From NCBI GenBank assembly GCA_002317435.1, contig DCIQ01000100.1:1-12618 (forward strand): 12,618 bases of DNA. Reading direction: 5' to 3'. The notes beneath the pieces were generated by a model that did not search any database, was not told the DNA's origin, and worked only from the letters and a program-made list of their open reading frames with translations. The stretch is from Bacteroidales bacterium UBA1722 (GTDB lineage Bacteria > Bacteroidota > Bacteroidia > Bacteroidales > UBA932). The translations under genes and the position numbers were made by a program. Positions 1-7,311 of the stretch are shown here, one piece after another (position 1 is the stretch's first letter; each line of letters begins with the position of its first letter).

Positions 1-8
1 GTCCATAA

Positions 9-35
9 TATCAGCGAAAACGTGGACGGCTGATA
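9..35 (-). terminator. Weak hairpin just after the DUF6259-like gene
   Basis: TATCAGC (9-15) and GCTGATA (29-35) are a perfect 7-bp inverted repeat around a 13-nt loop. It begins 3 nt beyond the stop codon of the leftmost minus-strand gene. In the minus-strand transcript it would form a modest hairpin followed by only a short AU-rich stretch, without a real U tract. It could be a weak terminator or a 3'-end stabiliser, or chance. The remaining bases at the left edge are too few to assign to a gene. An ATG on the minus strand at 6 could begin a next gene, but nothing supports it. Confidence 0.25.
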
Positions 36-38
36 CCC

Positions 39-2273
39 CTATCTCTTCTGCGTAATCTCTATCACGACGGCATCCAGACCTGCGATGTCAGTATCGATAT
101 CGAGGATTCCTTTTCGGGACTCTCCGATTACTGAACGTCCCTGACTATTGATAAGGAACACATCATATCGCCCGGAGATGCCATAGTCAGCCGGATCGAC
201 GGAAAATTTCAGTGGCTGTGAGGAGTCGGAGATATTCGTGACGGCGACGGCGTATCCTCCCGAGGCGGACTTCCATCCCTCACTGAACAGGACAGGTGAA
301 GTTATCTCCCCTCTGGTGACGGCGCTGCCGTAACGTCCTGCATATATGTTTATGCGCGAGACCGGGATGACCGCTTCTTCTGACGGAACAGGAGGACTCC
401 CTGCGCAGATGCCTTCTCCCAGATAGGCGAAAGCGTTCATTCTGGTGAGAACTATCCGTTTCAGGTACTCGAGTTCCCGGGGACGGGTCTCTCTGAGGAA
501 CGAATGATAATTCGCTATCATCGGCTGCGTGCCCCAGACGAAACTCCGTGCCTGCTCCATCCTGAACTGGCTGTTGAACTCTTCGGGCAGTTCGGTCTCC
601 CTGTTCGCCGGGCGGAACTCGTCCGGCCATTTGTCGTCATAAGGAGGATAGACCAGAGAAGCATAACTTCCGAAACATATCGCTCTGTCGTGATACACGG
701 CCTGAAACAGGGGTATGGTCTTGATGCTCTGTATCCCGGCATACCTCTCCCTGCTGGCTTCCAGAGTCAGGAACAGGTCCAGATAAGGCATCCAGGTCTC
801 GCCGGAACCTTCCCCGGCCAGCACTGCGTCCGGATGAATGTCCCGTATCATTCCGGTCAACCGGCCGAAATGAGTGACCCAGTAGTTCCCGCCGCCCAGC
901 GGATGTCCGTGGGACGGATCATAACAGTCGAAAGAGAGACAGGCCTGATCCATATAGACTCCCCCGGCCCCGTAACAGTTCAGAACAGTGTCACATAGCG
1001 AAGAATATTTGTTCTTCCAGAAATCCGTGGCCATACACATAGGCGTAAGGGAGTTTCCGGAGAAGATATTGAAAACGTGAGTCCAGTCACTTCCATCCCG
1101 CTTGCGTACCCTGTAAGGGGCTGCACCTTCATCCTCCCAGCTCTTGGTGGTATTTCCCCACTGGATGGAATTCATATAGACCAATGCATTGATACCTCGC
1201 TTCCCGGCTGCTGATAAAGCCTCGGTAAACCGTTCCGCCCCGTCTCTGGGAGGTATATATTCCGGGAACCCTTCATCATAAGAGCATCCGTGCCACCAGT
1301 GCCACAGAACACTGACCGGAATCCCCCCGAGGAAGTCCTGCAGGTCCGCCGCCTCGTCCAGCACGTTCGATGCATACTGTCTGTTCCAGATCCAGAGAGG
1401 AGTATTCCGCGCCCACTCTGCAGTTTTCCCGGCTCCGGCCCTGCTCTCCCTGAACCAAGGCATCTTCTCGGCGCTCTTCCTATAAATGAGGGCCGCCTGA
1501 TGCCAGTCCCCCTCGAACAGTCCCAAGACCACTTCATAAGATGAGTGATAGCTGTCTCTGGAGGCATCTTCGCTGAGAAGTTCATCGATATGGAACGAAG
1601 TATGCCGCCTGCCCAGGTCCAGCGCGTAAGTCTTCGAGAGAGAAAGCGTATCATCCGACGAAAAATAGAATCCCGGAGCCCCGTCGCCATAAAGAGCCAC
1701 CAGCTGCATATTCAAGTCCCCAGGACACTGCCAGGTAAGATGCTTCACGTCATCTTCATCCAGCCCTTCCCGAAGATTCTCATACAGAGTGCCCTGCCAG
1801 TTGGAAACCGCCAGCTTCTCGCCTGAGACCGCCCTAAGCCCGTTGATGATGGGGAACTCCACACTGGTAAATCCCCGATCCCCGCTTCCGGATACATCAA
1901 GTGACCAGTAAGTCATCGCCTCATGCGGATCCAGCCGCAGAGACAGTTCCACCACCCCGGAATCCGCCATCTCCCACCTGAGCACCGCCTCAGATGCTGA
2001 CACCCTCCGTATCCCGAAAGAAGCCCCTTCGAGATTCTCCATAACCTCCCCGTCGCTGGAGAACAGATGCCACAGAGCCCCGCCGGAGGCAGCACTATCC
2101 ACCATCTCCACCCCGCTGCGCCGGTCCATAATTGATATTACATGTCCGTCCCGTGAATCCAGAACCACCCGGACGGCATCGTTTGAAAGCCGGTATTGCC
2201 CGGAGGGCGAACATGATATTATTATGATCAGGGAGGTCTGCAGCTTTAGGAGAATATGGAGCGTTTTTTTCAT
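39..2273 (-). CDS. DUF6259-like glycoside hydrolase lipoprotein
   Basis: A 744-residue exported protein that resembles the DUF6259 group of putative glycosidases; the substrate cannot be told from sequence. The N-terminus is a lipoprotein signal: two lysines, a hydrophobic stretch, then the lipobox I-I-S-C with C21 as the lipidated residue. An antiparallel-beta region follows (about 30-250). A TIM-barrel-like part (about 290-640) is rich in Trp and carries the segments LWHWWHG, GGVYMDQA (D442) and AGEGSGETW (E488, E492). D442 and one of these glutamates are the best candidates for nucleophile and acid/base. The C-terminal about 90 residues look like a small beta domain. Overall shape recalls GH36/GH31-type barrels. 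The gene is last in the minus-strand run and is separated from the GH78-like gene by 173 bp holding a large inverted repeat, so its expression may be uncoupled. No good promoter box was seen directly upstream; TAACTTCG (2292-2299, minus) is one base off TAnnTTTG. The family call is from remembered similarity; the glycosidase role is likely, the specificity unknown. Confidence 0.7.
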   Translation of the reverse strand: MKKTLHILLKLQTSLIIIISCSPSGQYRLSNDAVRVVLDSRDGHVISIMDRRSGVEMVDSAASGGALWHLFSSDGEVMENLEGASFGIRRVSASEAVLRWEMADSGVVELSLRLDPHEAMTYWSLDVSGSGDRGFTSVEFPIINGLRAVSGEKLAVSNWQGTLYENLREGLDEDDVKHLTWQCPGDLNMQLVALYGDGAPGFYFSSDDTLSLSKTYALDLGRRHTSFHIDELLSEDASRDSYHSSYEVVLGLFEGDWHQAALIYRKSAEKMPWFRESRAGAGKTAEWARNTPLWIWNRQYASNVLDEAADLQDFLGGIPVSVLWHWWHGCSYDEGFPEYIPPRDGAERFTEALSAAGKRGINALVYMNSIQWGNTTKSWEDEGAAPYRVRKRDGSDWTHVFNIFSGNSLTPMCMATDFWKNKYSSLCDTVLNCYGAGGVYMDQACLSFDCYDPSHGHPLGGGNYWVTHFGRLTGMIRDIHPDAVLAGEGSGETWMPYLDLFLTLEASRERYAGIQSIKTIPLFQAVYHDRAICFGSYASLVYPPYDDKWPDEFRPANRETELPEEFNSQFRMEQARSFVWGTQPMIANYHSFLRETRPRELEYLKRIVLTRMNAFAYLGEGICAGSPPVPSEEAVIPVSRINIYAGRYGSAVTRGEITSPVLFSEGWKSASGGYAVAVTNISDSSQPLKFSVDPADYGISGRYDVFLINSQGRSVIGESRKGILDIDTDIAGLDAVVIEITQKR

Positions 2274-2321
2274 GAAGTCAGTTTATGCAGGCGAAGTTAA
2301 TGATTATTGATGTGAGATTGA

Positions 2322-2429
2322 GCATCGGTACAGATACCCCCCGGGTGACTAGCCGCCCTCGGCTCTAGAGGGGGGACCACCGCGAAGCGGTGGTGGGCCT
2401 GGTCACCCGGGGGGTATCTGTACCGATGC
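2322..2429. repeat. 108-bp inverted-repeat element with nested hairpins
   Basis: The arms 2322-2349 and 2402-2429 are perfect 28-bp inverted repeats; the outer end reads GCATCGGTACAGATAC and the inner end CCCGGGTGAC. Pairing can continue inward with 2351-2352 against 2399-2400 after one T.G position. The 52-bp centre has its own structures: AGCCG-CCCT-CGGCT (2351-2364), the palindrome CTCTAGAG (2363-2370), and ACCACCGC-GAA-GCGGTGGT (2376-2394), an 8-bp stem with a GAA triloop. No coding sequence covers it, and no clear target-site duplication flanks it. It lies between two minus-strand genes, so leftward transcripts would form a very stable stem. It could be a dispersed REP/MITE-type palindrome, a terminator, or an mRNA processing or stability element. 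The sequence alone cannot choose between these. Confidence 0.8.
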
Positions 2430-2446
2430 ATGATAGCTCAGAAAGA

Positions 2447-4165
2447 TTATCTGACTATGGTGACTCCGTCAGGTGCCTCGACGGTGGATTTGACGCTGCC
2501 GTCGGGGAGCCGTTCGTGGCGGATTCTGATGTTTCCGTGCGGTGTGGGGTAGGTCCCTTCCGCCCAGTCCAAGTCGCCAAGGTGGGGGTCGATGCGGACC
2601 CGGGTGCAGCCGGGAGAGAGTATTTCCACTCCGAGGATATGCCGGGACATCCACGGGGTGGGGCCGGAAGCCCATCCGTGACAGAGACTGTGGCGGTACG
2701 ACTTGTAGCAGTATTCCCCGAAATCGCGGTGGATATCCTGTTTCCCGGCGGGGGTGAACTCATCTATCCGCCCTGCATTCTTCGCCCAGTCGAGATTGAA
2801 ATCCTCCCAGAAGGAAGTGGCCCCGAGGTCGAGCATCCCTCCCCAGAATGTGCGGATGATGTCCATGGCGGTCCGGTATTCTCCTGCGAGGGCAAGCGCT
2901 TCGAGCATATAGTATCCGTAGAAGGTGGAGAATCTTTCCGCTCCGCCTGCGGCAATAACCTCTTCCGCCGCCTTTCCGGCATCCGTCAGTCCTGCGAGGG
3001 CCATCAGCGATGCCGCCTGCTTGAGGTCGGCGTGCGGCTTTACCAGGCGTTCCAGACGGGTGCGGACCTCCCGGCACTTGCGGGCGTGTTTCCCGTCCCC
3101 GAGGGTATCGCAGAGCACGGCGGCATCATCCATCGCGATACACAGCAGCGCACGGTATCCGGCTTCCACCCCTTCCTGATTAGGAGAAGATGGCCAGTCG
3201 AGGAAACGGCTTTCGGCCAGATGTTCTGACCCGTCGGCATCCACCAGGCTGTCTATCCGGTCGATGAGCCCCGTGATATAGTCGCGGTGCTTTTCCAGAA
3301 ACTCCTTGTGGCCGTTATGCATATACCAGTCGTGGTGGATGATGAGATACCACATCGAGTAGGCGCTCATGCCGTTCATCCAGCCGGGAAGGGGGAACTG
3401 TTCGCAGGCCAGGTCCACGCTGCGGTCGATTACGTCGTTGTAGCCGAAGACGGCCATCACCGTGGAGACTTCCGGATGCATGTCCCCGAGCCATACCAGA
3501 CGGTCGCGCTTGATGCCGTCCCAGATATATTCCTGCATGTTCAGGTGGACCGTCCACGCGCCGGTCTCCCATATCCGGTTCAGCCGCTCGTCGCTGCAGC
3601 GGAAGGAACCCTCGTAAGGGATGTCCCGCCAGCGGAGTATGGCGCTGGCTTCGCGGATGTTCAGGTCCACATTTCTCTCCAGAAGGTCTATCCGGACGAA
3701 TCTGAAGCCGGTGCAGCCCACTTCGATGGTCCCGTCCCGGGGGATGGTCATCGTGATGTCCCTCATCGCGTGGTCATTCGTGGAGTATCCCATCTTCCAT
3801 TCTTCATCGCATGACTCGCTGCAGGCCTCACCTACAGATTCTCCGAAACGGATGCGGACCAGTCTGGGACGGCCTCCGCCCATCGAAAGTTTCAGCCCTC
3901 CGTGAAGTTCCCGTCCGTAGTCGAGTATTATGGAAGCGGTATCGGTGTCTCCGTTGGTCATTGTGCACATGGGATGACCGGCCACGTCGCTCTGGCCGTT
4001 GTCCTCCATCAGCAGAACATCGGTGCCGGTCACCTGTCCCGATGTCCACAGTATCCGGGCAGGGAAGATGAAGGTCCGGTCCATAATGTCCTTGCGGATA
4101 CCGCCGGCACTGCAGACTATGGCTGCAAGTGCCAGCGGTATGACGAACAGTAAAATACGTCTCAT
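2447..4165 (-). CDS. GH78-like alpha-L-rhamnosidase, exported
   Basis: A 572-residue protein with a signal peptide (MRR, then a hydrophobic run to about residue 19, with cleavage near CSAGG). A beta-sandwich region (about 25-180) comes before a six-hairpin (alpha/alpha)6 catalytic domain (about 185-480) and a short C-terminal beta domain (to 572). The key signature is WDGIKRDRLVWLGDMHPE, with D216, D228 and E232; it corresponds to the D-x3-R-x-R-x2-W-x-G-D block of bacterial alpha-L-rhamnosidases. A second hallmark is SLCHGWASGPTPW in the last fifth. The enzyme would release terminal alpha-L-rhamnose in the periplasm or at the cell surface. It is shorter than many GH78 enzymes, so accessory N-terminal domains are reduced. 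The start codon is 7 nt after the stop of the GH2 gene, which points to co-transcription and possibly translational coupling. Rhamnosidase activity is inferred from the family; related six-hairpin enzymes can have other specificities. Confidence 0.8.
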   Translation of the reverse strand: MRRILLFVIPLALAAIVCSAGGIRKDIMDRTFIFPARILWTSGQVTGTDVLLMEDNGQSDVAGHPMCTMTNGDTDTASIILDYGRELHGGLKLSMGGGRPRLVRIRFGESVGEACSESCDEEWKMGYSTNDHAMRDITMTIPRDGTIEVGCTGFRFVRIDLLERNVDLNIREASAILRWRDIPYEGSFRCSDERLNRIWETGAWTVHLNMQEYIWDGIKRDRLVWLGDMHPEVSTVMAVFGYNDVIDRSVDLACEQFPLPGWMNGMSAYSMWYLIIHHDWYMHNGHKEFLEKHRDYITGLIDRIDSLVDADGSEHLAESRFLDWPSSPNQEGVEAGYRALLCIAMDDAAVLCDTLGDGKHARKCREVRTRLERLVKPHADLKQAASLMALAGLTDAGKAAEEVIAAGGAERFSTFYGYYMLEALALAGEYRTAMDIIRTFWGGMLDLGATSFWEDFNLDWAKNAGRIDEFTPAGKQDIHRDFGEYCYKSYRHSLCHGWASGPTPWMSRHILGVEILSPGCTRVRIDPHLGDLDWAEGTYPTPHGNIRIRHERLPDGSVKSTVEAPDGVTIVR

Positions 4166-4172
4166 GGGAATG

Positions 4173-6011
4173 CTATTTCCAGTCGCTGAGGTCCTGAGGG
4201 TCCGCTATTGCCGAAGGTATCTTGGCGAAGATGGAGCGGAGCCGTTCCGTGTCGAATTTCGGGGTGCGGTCATATTCGTAGATGCCGTTCTTCTCCTGTT
4301 CCACGTCGGTAATCTGGGTGTAGCAGTAACCGGTGATGTGCTTGCAGGCCATGATGGCATCCACTTGGTCCTCAAGGATACGATAGAACTCTTCGATGGA
4401 ATCGATATTGCTTCCGTAGCCCCAGGAAGAGCTTCGGTCGGATTCCTTTATCCAGGGAAGTCCGCCGAACTCATCGAGCATATACGGCTGACCGTTGTAG
4501 GTGTCCAGGAATTTCTTCTTCGCCTGATTCCTGAAGGGCTCCACGCCGGCTGTGAAGGTGTGATTCTTTATCAGGACGTCTTTCTCGCGTGAATAGTCGT
4601 GTACTGACCAGATGTCGGTCAATATATGACCGTCGCCGCTGGCGTCGTTGATGGGACGGGTGGGGTCGATGGCCTTGGTCAGGAAATATACGTCCCTCAT
4701 CATACGTGCATAGACTCCGGTGCCGCTGCAGCCCCAGGTCTCGTTGAACGGGGTCCAGGTCACCAGAGCGGGATGATTGCGGTCACGCATTACGATCTCG
4801 GCCCATTCTGAGATGAAGTTGCGGGCAGCTTCCTCGTTGTTCACGTCCATACCCCAGTTTCCCTGTTCTCCCCAGGTGATATAGCCGAGGCGGTCGGCCC
4901 AGTAGTAGTAGCGTTCTTCGAAAACTTTCTGGTGGAGGCGGGCGCCGTTGAATCCTACGGCCTTGCTCATCTCTATATCGTGTTTGAGGGCTTCGTCGGA
5001 GGGAGCGGTCCAGATGCCTTCGGGATAGAATCCCTGGTCGAGGACCAGACGCTGGAAGTAGGGCCGGTTGTTCAGGTAGAAGTACCCGTCAGCCACGTGT
5101 ACCTTGCGCATCCCGGTGTACGAACTGATCCGGTCGATAACATGACCGTCGGCATCCTTTACGGTGTAGGTCAGGTCGTACAGGAAAGGTGATTCGGGAG
5201 ACCAGAGTTTCGGGTTCTTCACGGGGAGGACGACGGTGGAGTGGTTACCGCATTTCACGGTCTTCGAAGCCACGGCCTTTTTCCCGTCGAACATCTCCAC
5301 GGTGAGGGTGTTGGAAGGATTCTCATGGTAGAATTCGGGAGTGATTACAAGCTGCTGCTGGTCGATGTCGGGCACGGCTGAGACCTGTTTCAGGCCATTG
5401 ACGGCGACTGGTTCCATCCATACTGTCTGCCAGATGCCGGTCACGCGGGTGTAGCAGCATCCGCTGGAATAGAACTCCTGGCTCTGTTTGCCGACAGGCT
5501 GTCTGTCACTTCTGATATTGTCATCCACGCAGAGGACCAGATTCGCCTCTGTCCCCGGAGTCACATAGCGGGTGATGTCCACCGCGAAGGAAGAACCGGA
5601 GCCGTAATGGGTGGTCACTTCCTTTCCGTCGATGTAGATGGTGGCGGCATAGTCCACGGCACCGAAGTGGAGGATTATCAGACGGTCCTTCCAGTCCCCG
5701 GGAATTGATAATGTGCGCTGGTACCAGATAGTGTTTATGAAGTCGGTGTGCGCCACGCCGGAGAGACGGCTTTCGGGGCAGAAGGGAACCGTAATTTCTC
5801 CACCGAGATTCGTGGACTCCTGAAGCGAGCGGTCCGTACCGGAGCGGCCGAAGTCGAAAGTATATGACCATGTGCCGTTCAGATTCACCCATTCCGAACG
5901 TTCGAACTGCGGACGGGGATATTCGGGGCGGGGCGTGTTCTGTGCCTGAACAGGCATCTGGAAAGCGAATGCGGCTGCGAGAGCCGTCAGAATAATGTGT
6001 TTCAATTTCAT
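4173..6011 (-). CDS. Glycoside hydrolase family 2 protein, exported
   Basis: The 612-residue product starts at MKLKHIIL, giving a clean signal peptide that ends near PVQAQ. The reading frame stays open 35 codons further upstream, but that extension overlaps the NamZ gene and would bury the signal peptide. Domain order is typical of GH2: an N-terminal jelly-roll sugar-binding domain (about 30-215, with WVNLNGTWSY and GIWQTVWMEP), an Ig-like domain (about 220-315), then a TIM barrel (about 320-600). The acid/base is E424 in WTPFNETWG and the nucleophile is E514 in YMLDEFGG, so the enzyme looks active. GH2 enzymes are retaining exo-glycosidases (beta-galactosidase, beta-glucuronidase, beta-mannosidase and others); specificity cannot be fixed here. 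The barrel is short and no extra C-terminal domains follow. The gene starts 44 nt after the NamZ stop with no visible promoter between, and ends 7 nt before the GH78-like gene, so it is probably in the same operon. Confidence 0.88.
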   Translation of the reverse strand: MKLKHIILTALAAAFAFQMPVQAQNTPRPEYPRPQFERSEWVNLNGTWSYTFDFGRSGTDRSLQESTNLGGEITVPFCPESRLSGVAHTDFINTIWYQRTLSIPGDWKDRLIILHFGAVDYAATIYIDGKEVTTHYGSGSSFAVDITRYVTPGTEANLVLCVDDNIRSDRQPVGKQSQEFYSSGCCYTRVTGIWQTVWMEPVAVNGLKQVSAVPDIDQQQLVITPEFYHENPSNTLTVEMFDGKKAVASKTVKCGNHSTVVLPVKNPKLWSPESPFLYDLTYTVKDADGHVIDRISSYTGMRKVHVADGYFYLNNRPYFQRLVLDQGFYPEGIWTAPSDEALKHDIEMSKAVGFNGARLHQKVFEERYYYWADRLGYITWGEQGNWGMDVNNEEAARNFISEWAEIVMRDRNHPALVTWTPFNETWGCSGTGVYARMMRDVYFLTKAIDPTRPINDASGDGHILTDIWSVHDYSREKDVLIKNHTFTAGVEPFRNQAKKKFLDTYNGQPYMLDEFGGLPWIKESDRSSSWGYGSNIDSIEEFYRILEDQVDAIMACKHITGYCYTQITDVEQEKNGIYEYDRTPKFDTERLRSIFAKIPSAIADPQDLSDWK

Positions 6012-6055
6012 ATGTAATAAGATGTTGATTTCAGAATGGTCCGTGGAATTATGAA

Positions 6056-7309
6056 TCAGTCGTAAAGATAGTAATTCGCGGCCAAATGGCGGAACACTTC
6101 GCACCGTGAGAGCCATAAGTCCGCTATGTCGTCGAAACTGTACCGGCGGACGAAACCGGTGCGTATCCGCGAATCTCCGGTCACCTTGTCGAACATGTTC
6201 AGGGATTTCTCCGCCACGGCTTCGAGCATCGGCATCGACGGATATAATTTGTGGAAGGCCTCCATCACCCGGAACTGGATTTCCGTCAGTCTGGCGGCCC
6301 GGAAATCAGTGATATATATCTGGACTCCTCCGATGGTGACGTCCTTCAGGCTTCCCGCGGTGGGTTTGGCGTATATGGGACGGAATGTGATGCCGGGAAG
6401 ATGTTTCGCATTGAGATATTCCGCGAGTTTGACGGCATCCACATCCCTGGCGGCCATCATCTGGAAGGGAAGGGTGTAGCCGATGCCTATGCTGCATATG
6501 CCCAACTCTCCGGTGATGCCGGTCGCAGGATACAGATAGGCGGCTTCGACGGATGGGATGTTGGGAGACGTGGGGACCCAGGGGAGTCCTGTCCGGTGGA
6601 AATTCATCGAGCGGTGCCATCCCTGCATGGGGACTACGGTAAGGCGGCATTTGATTTTGTGGCCGTCCGCCGAGGTGCCCAGCATCCCTTCTCCGTTCAG
6701 CAGACGGGCCAGCTCTCCGCAAGTCAGGCCATAGATGTAGGGTATGTCGAACTGGCCGACGAATGATTTCAGCTCGGGTCTGACGCCGCATCCTTCTATC
6801 TTCTCACCTCCCAAGGGGTTCGGGCGGTCGAGAATGACCATCTCCAGGCCGGCTTCCGCGGCTACCTTCATCACATTCCCCATGGTGCTTATATATGTGT
6901 ACGAACGGGTGCCGATATCCTGGATGTCATAGACTATGGCGTCCAGTCCCTTGAGCATCTCTTTGGTAGGGGCCTTGAGCGAGCCGTAGAGGCTGTAGAT
7001 GGGGACACCTGTCTTCGAATCGACGGCGGCACCTTCCACCTTCACTCCGGCAGGGGCATCCCCCCTGACACCGTGCTCCGGTCCGAAGAGGGCCTTCAGC
7101 TCCACTTCCGGGGCCTCGAACAGGATGTCCACGGTGGATTTGAGATGGCTGTCCACTCCGGTGGGATTTGTCACAAGTCCCACCCTTTTGCCCTTCAGGG
7201 CTTCGAATCCGCTGTCCCTCAGGACTTCTATCCCGGTCTTCACCTCAGCGGCAGAGAGGGTTATGGCGGCCAGCAGTGCACTGCAGCACAGAATGAATTT
7301 GTTTTTCAT
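6056..7309 (-). CDS. namZ: Exo-beta-N-acetylmuramidase NamZ-like (DUF1343, GH171)
   Basis: The 417-residue product starts at MKNKFILCCSALLAA, which gives a signal peptide with cleavage near LSAAE. A 44-codon upstream extension of the frame overlaps the transporter gene and is not credible. Family hallmarks are clear: KRVGLVTNPTGV, LFGPEHGVRGD (E78, H79), GVPIYSLYG, IVYDIQDIGTRSYTYISTMG, ILDRPNPLGG and a late DFRAARLTEIQ segment. Characterised DUF1343 members (NamZ of Bacillus subtilis, with homologues in Tannerella) remove MurNAc from the non-reducing end of peptidoglycan fragments; the role in the periplasm here follows from that and from the signal peptide. The gene starts 2 nt after the stop codon of the AmpG-like permease, a spacing that suggests translational coupling. 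An exported muramidase next to a muropeptide importer supports a cell-wall recycling role. The length is normal and no signature block is missing. Confidence 0.88.
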   Translation of the reverse strand: MKNKFILCCSALLAAITLSAAEVKTGIEVLRDSGFEALKGKRVGLVTNPTGVDSHLKSTVDILFEAPEVELKALFGPEHGVRGDAPAGVKVEGAAVDSKTGVPIYSLYGSLKAPTKEMLKGLDAIVYDIQDIGTRSYTYISTMGNVMKVAAEAGLEMVILDRPNPLGGEKIEGCGVRPELKSFVGQFDIPYIYGLTCGELARLLNGEGMLGTSADGHKIKCRLTVVPMQGWHRSMNFHRTGLPWVPTSPNIPSVEAAYLYPATGITGELGICSIGIGYTLPFQMMAARDVDAVKLAEYLNAKHLPGITFRPIYAKPTAGSLKDVTIGGVQIYITDFRAARLTEIQFRVMEAFHKLYPSMPMLEAVAEKSLNMFDKVTGDSRIRTGFVRRYSFDDIADLWLSRCEVFRHLAANYYLYD

Positions 7310-7311
7310 GT

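Noticed and set aside
2322..2429. Invertible promoter (phase-variable switch) between 28-bp inverted repeats
   Set aside because: The 52-bp centre holds no TAnnTTTG box and is GC-rich and self-paired; no recombinase gene is nearby. Inversion would leave little functional difference.
2322..2429. Integron attC site
   Set aside because: The ends lack the GTTRRRY/RYYYAAC core sites, and the arms are perfectly paired, unlike attC with its bulged bases.
2390..3229. Long plus-strand open frame of 279 codons, beginning inside the inverted repeat
   Set aside because: It is antisense to the GH78-like gene, whose family motifs are intact; the translated product is low-complexity with no recognisable domain. 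High-GC codon use opens such frames.
6012..6116. N-terminal extension of the GH2 protein (35 codons)
   Set aside because: It overlaps the NamZ gene and would bury the obvious signal peptide that begins at MKLKHIIL.
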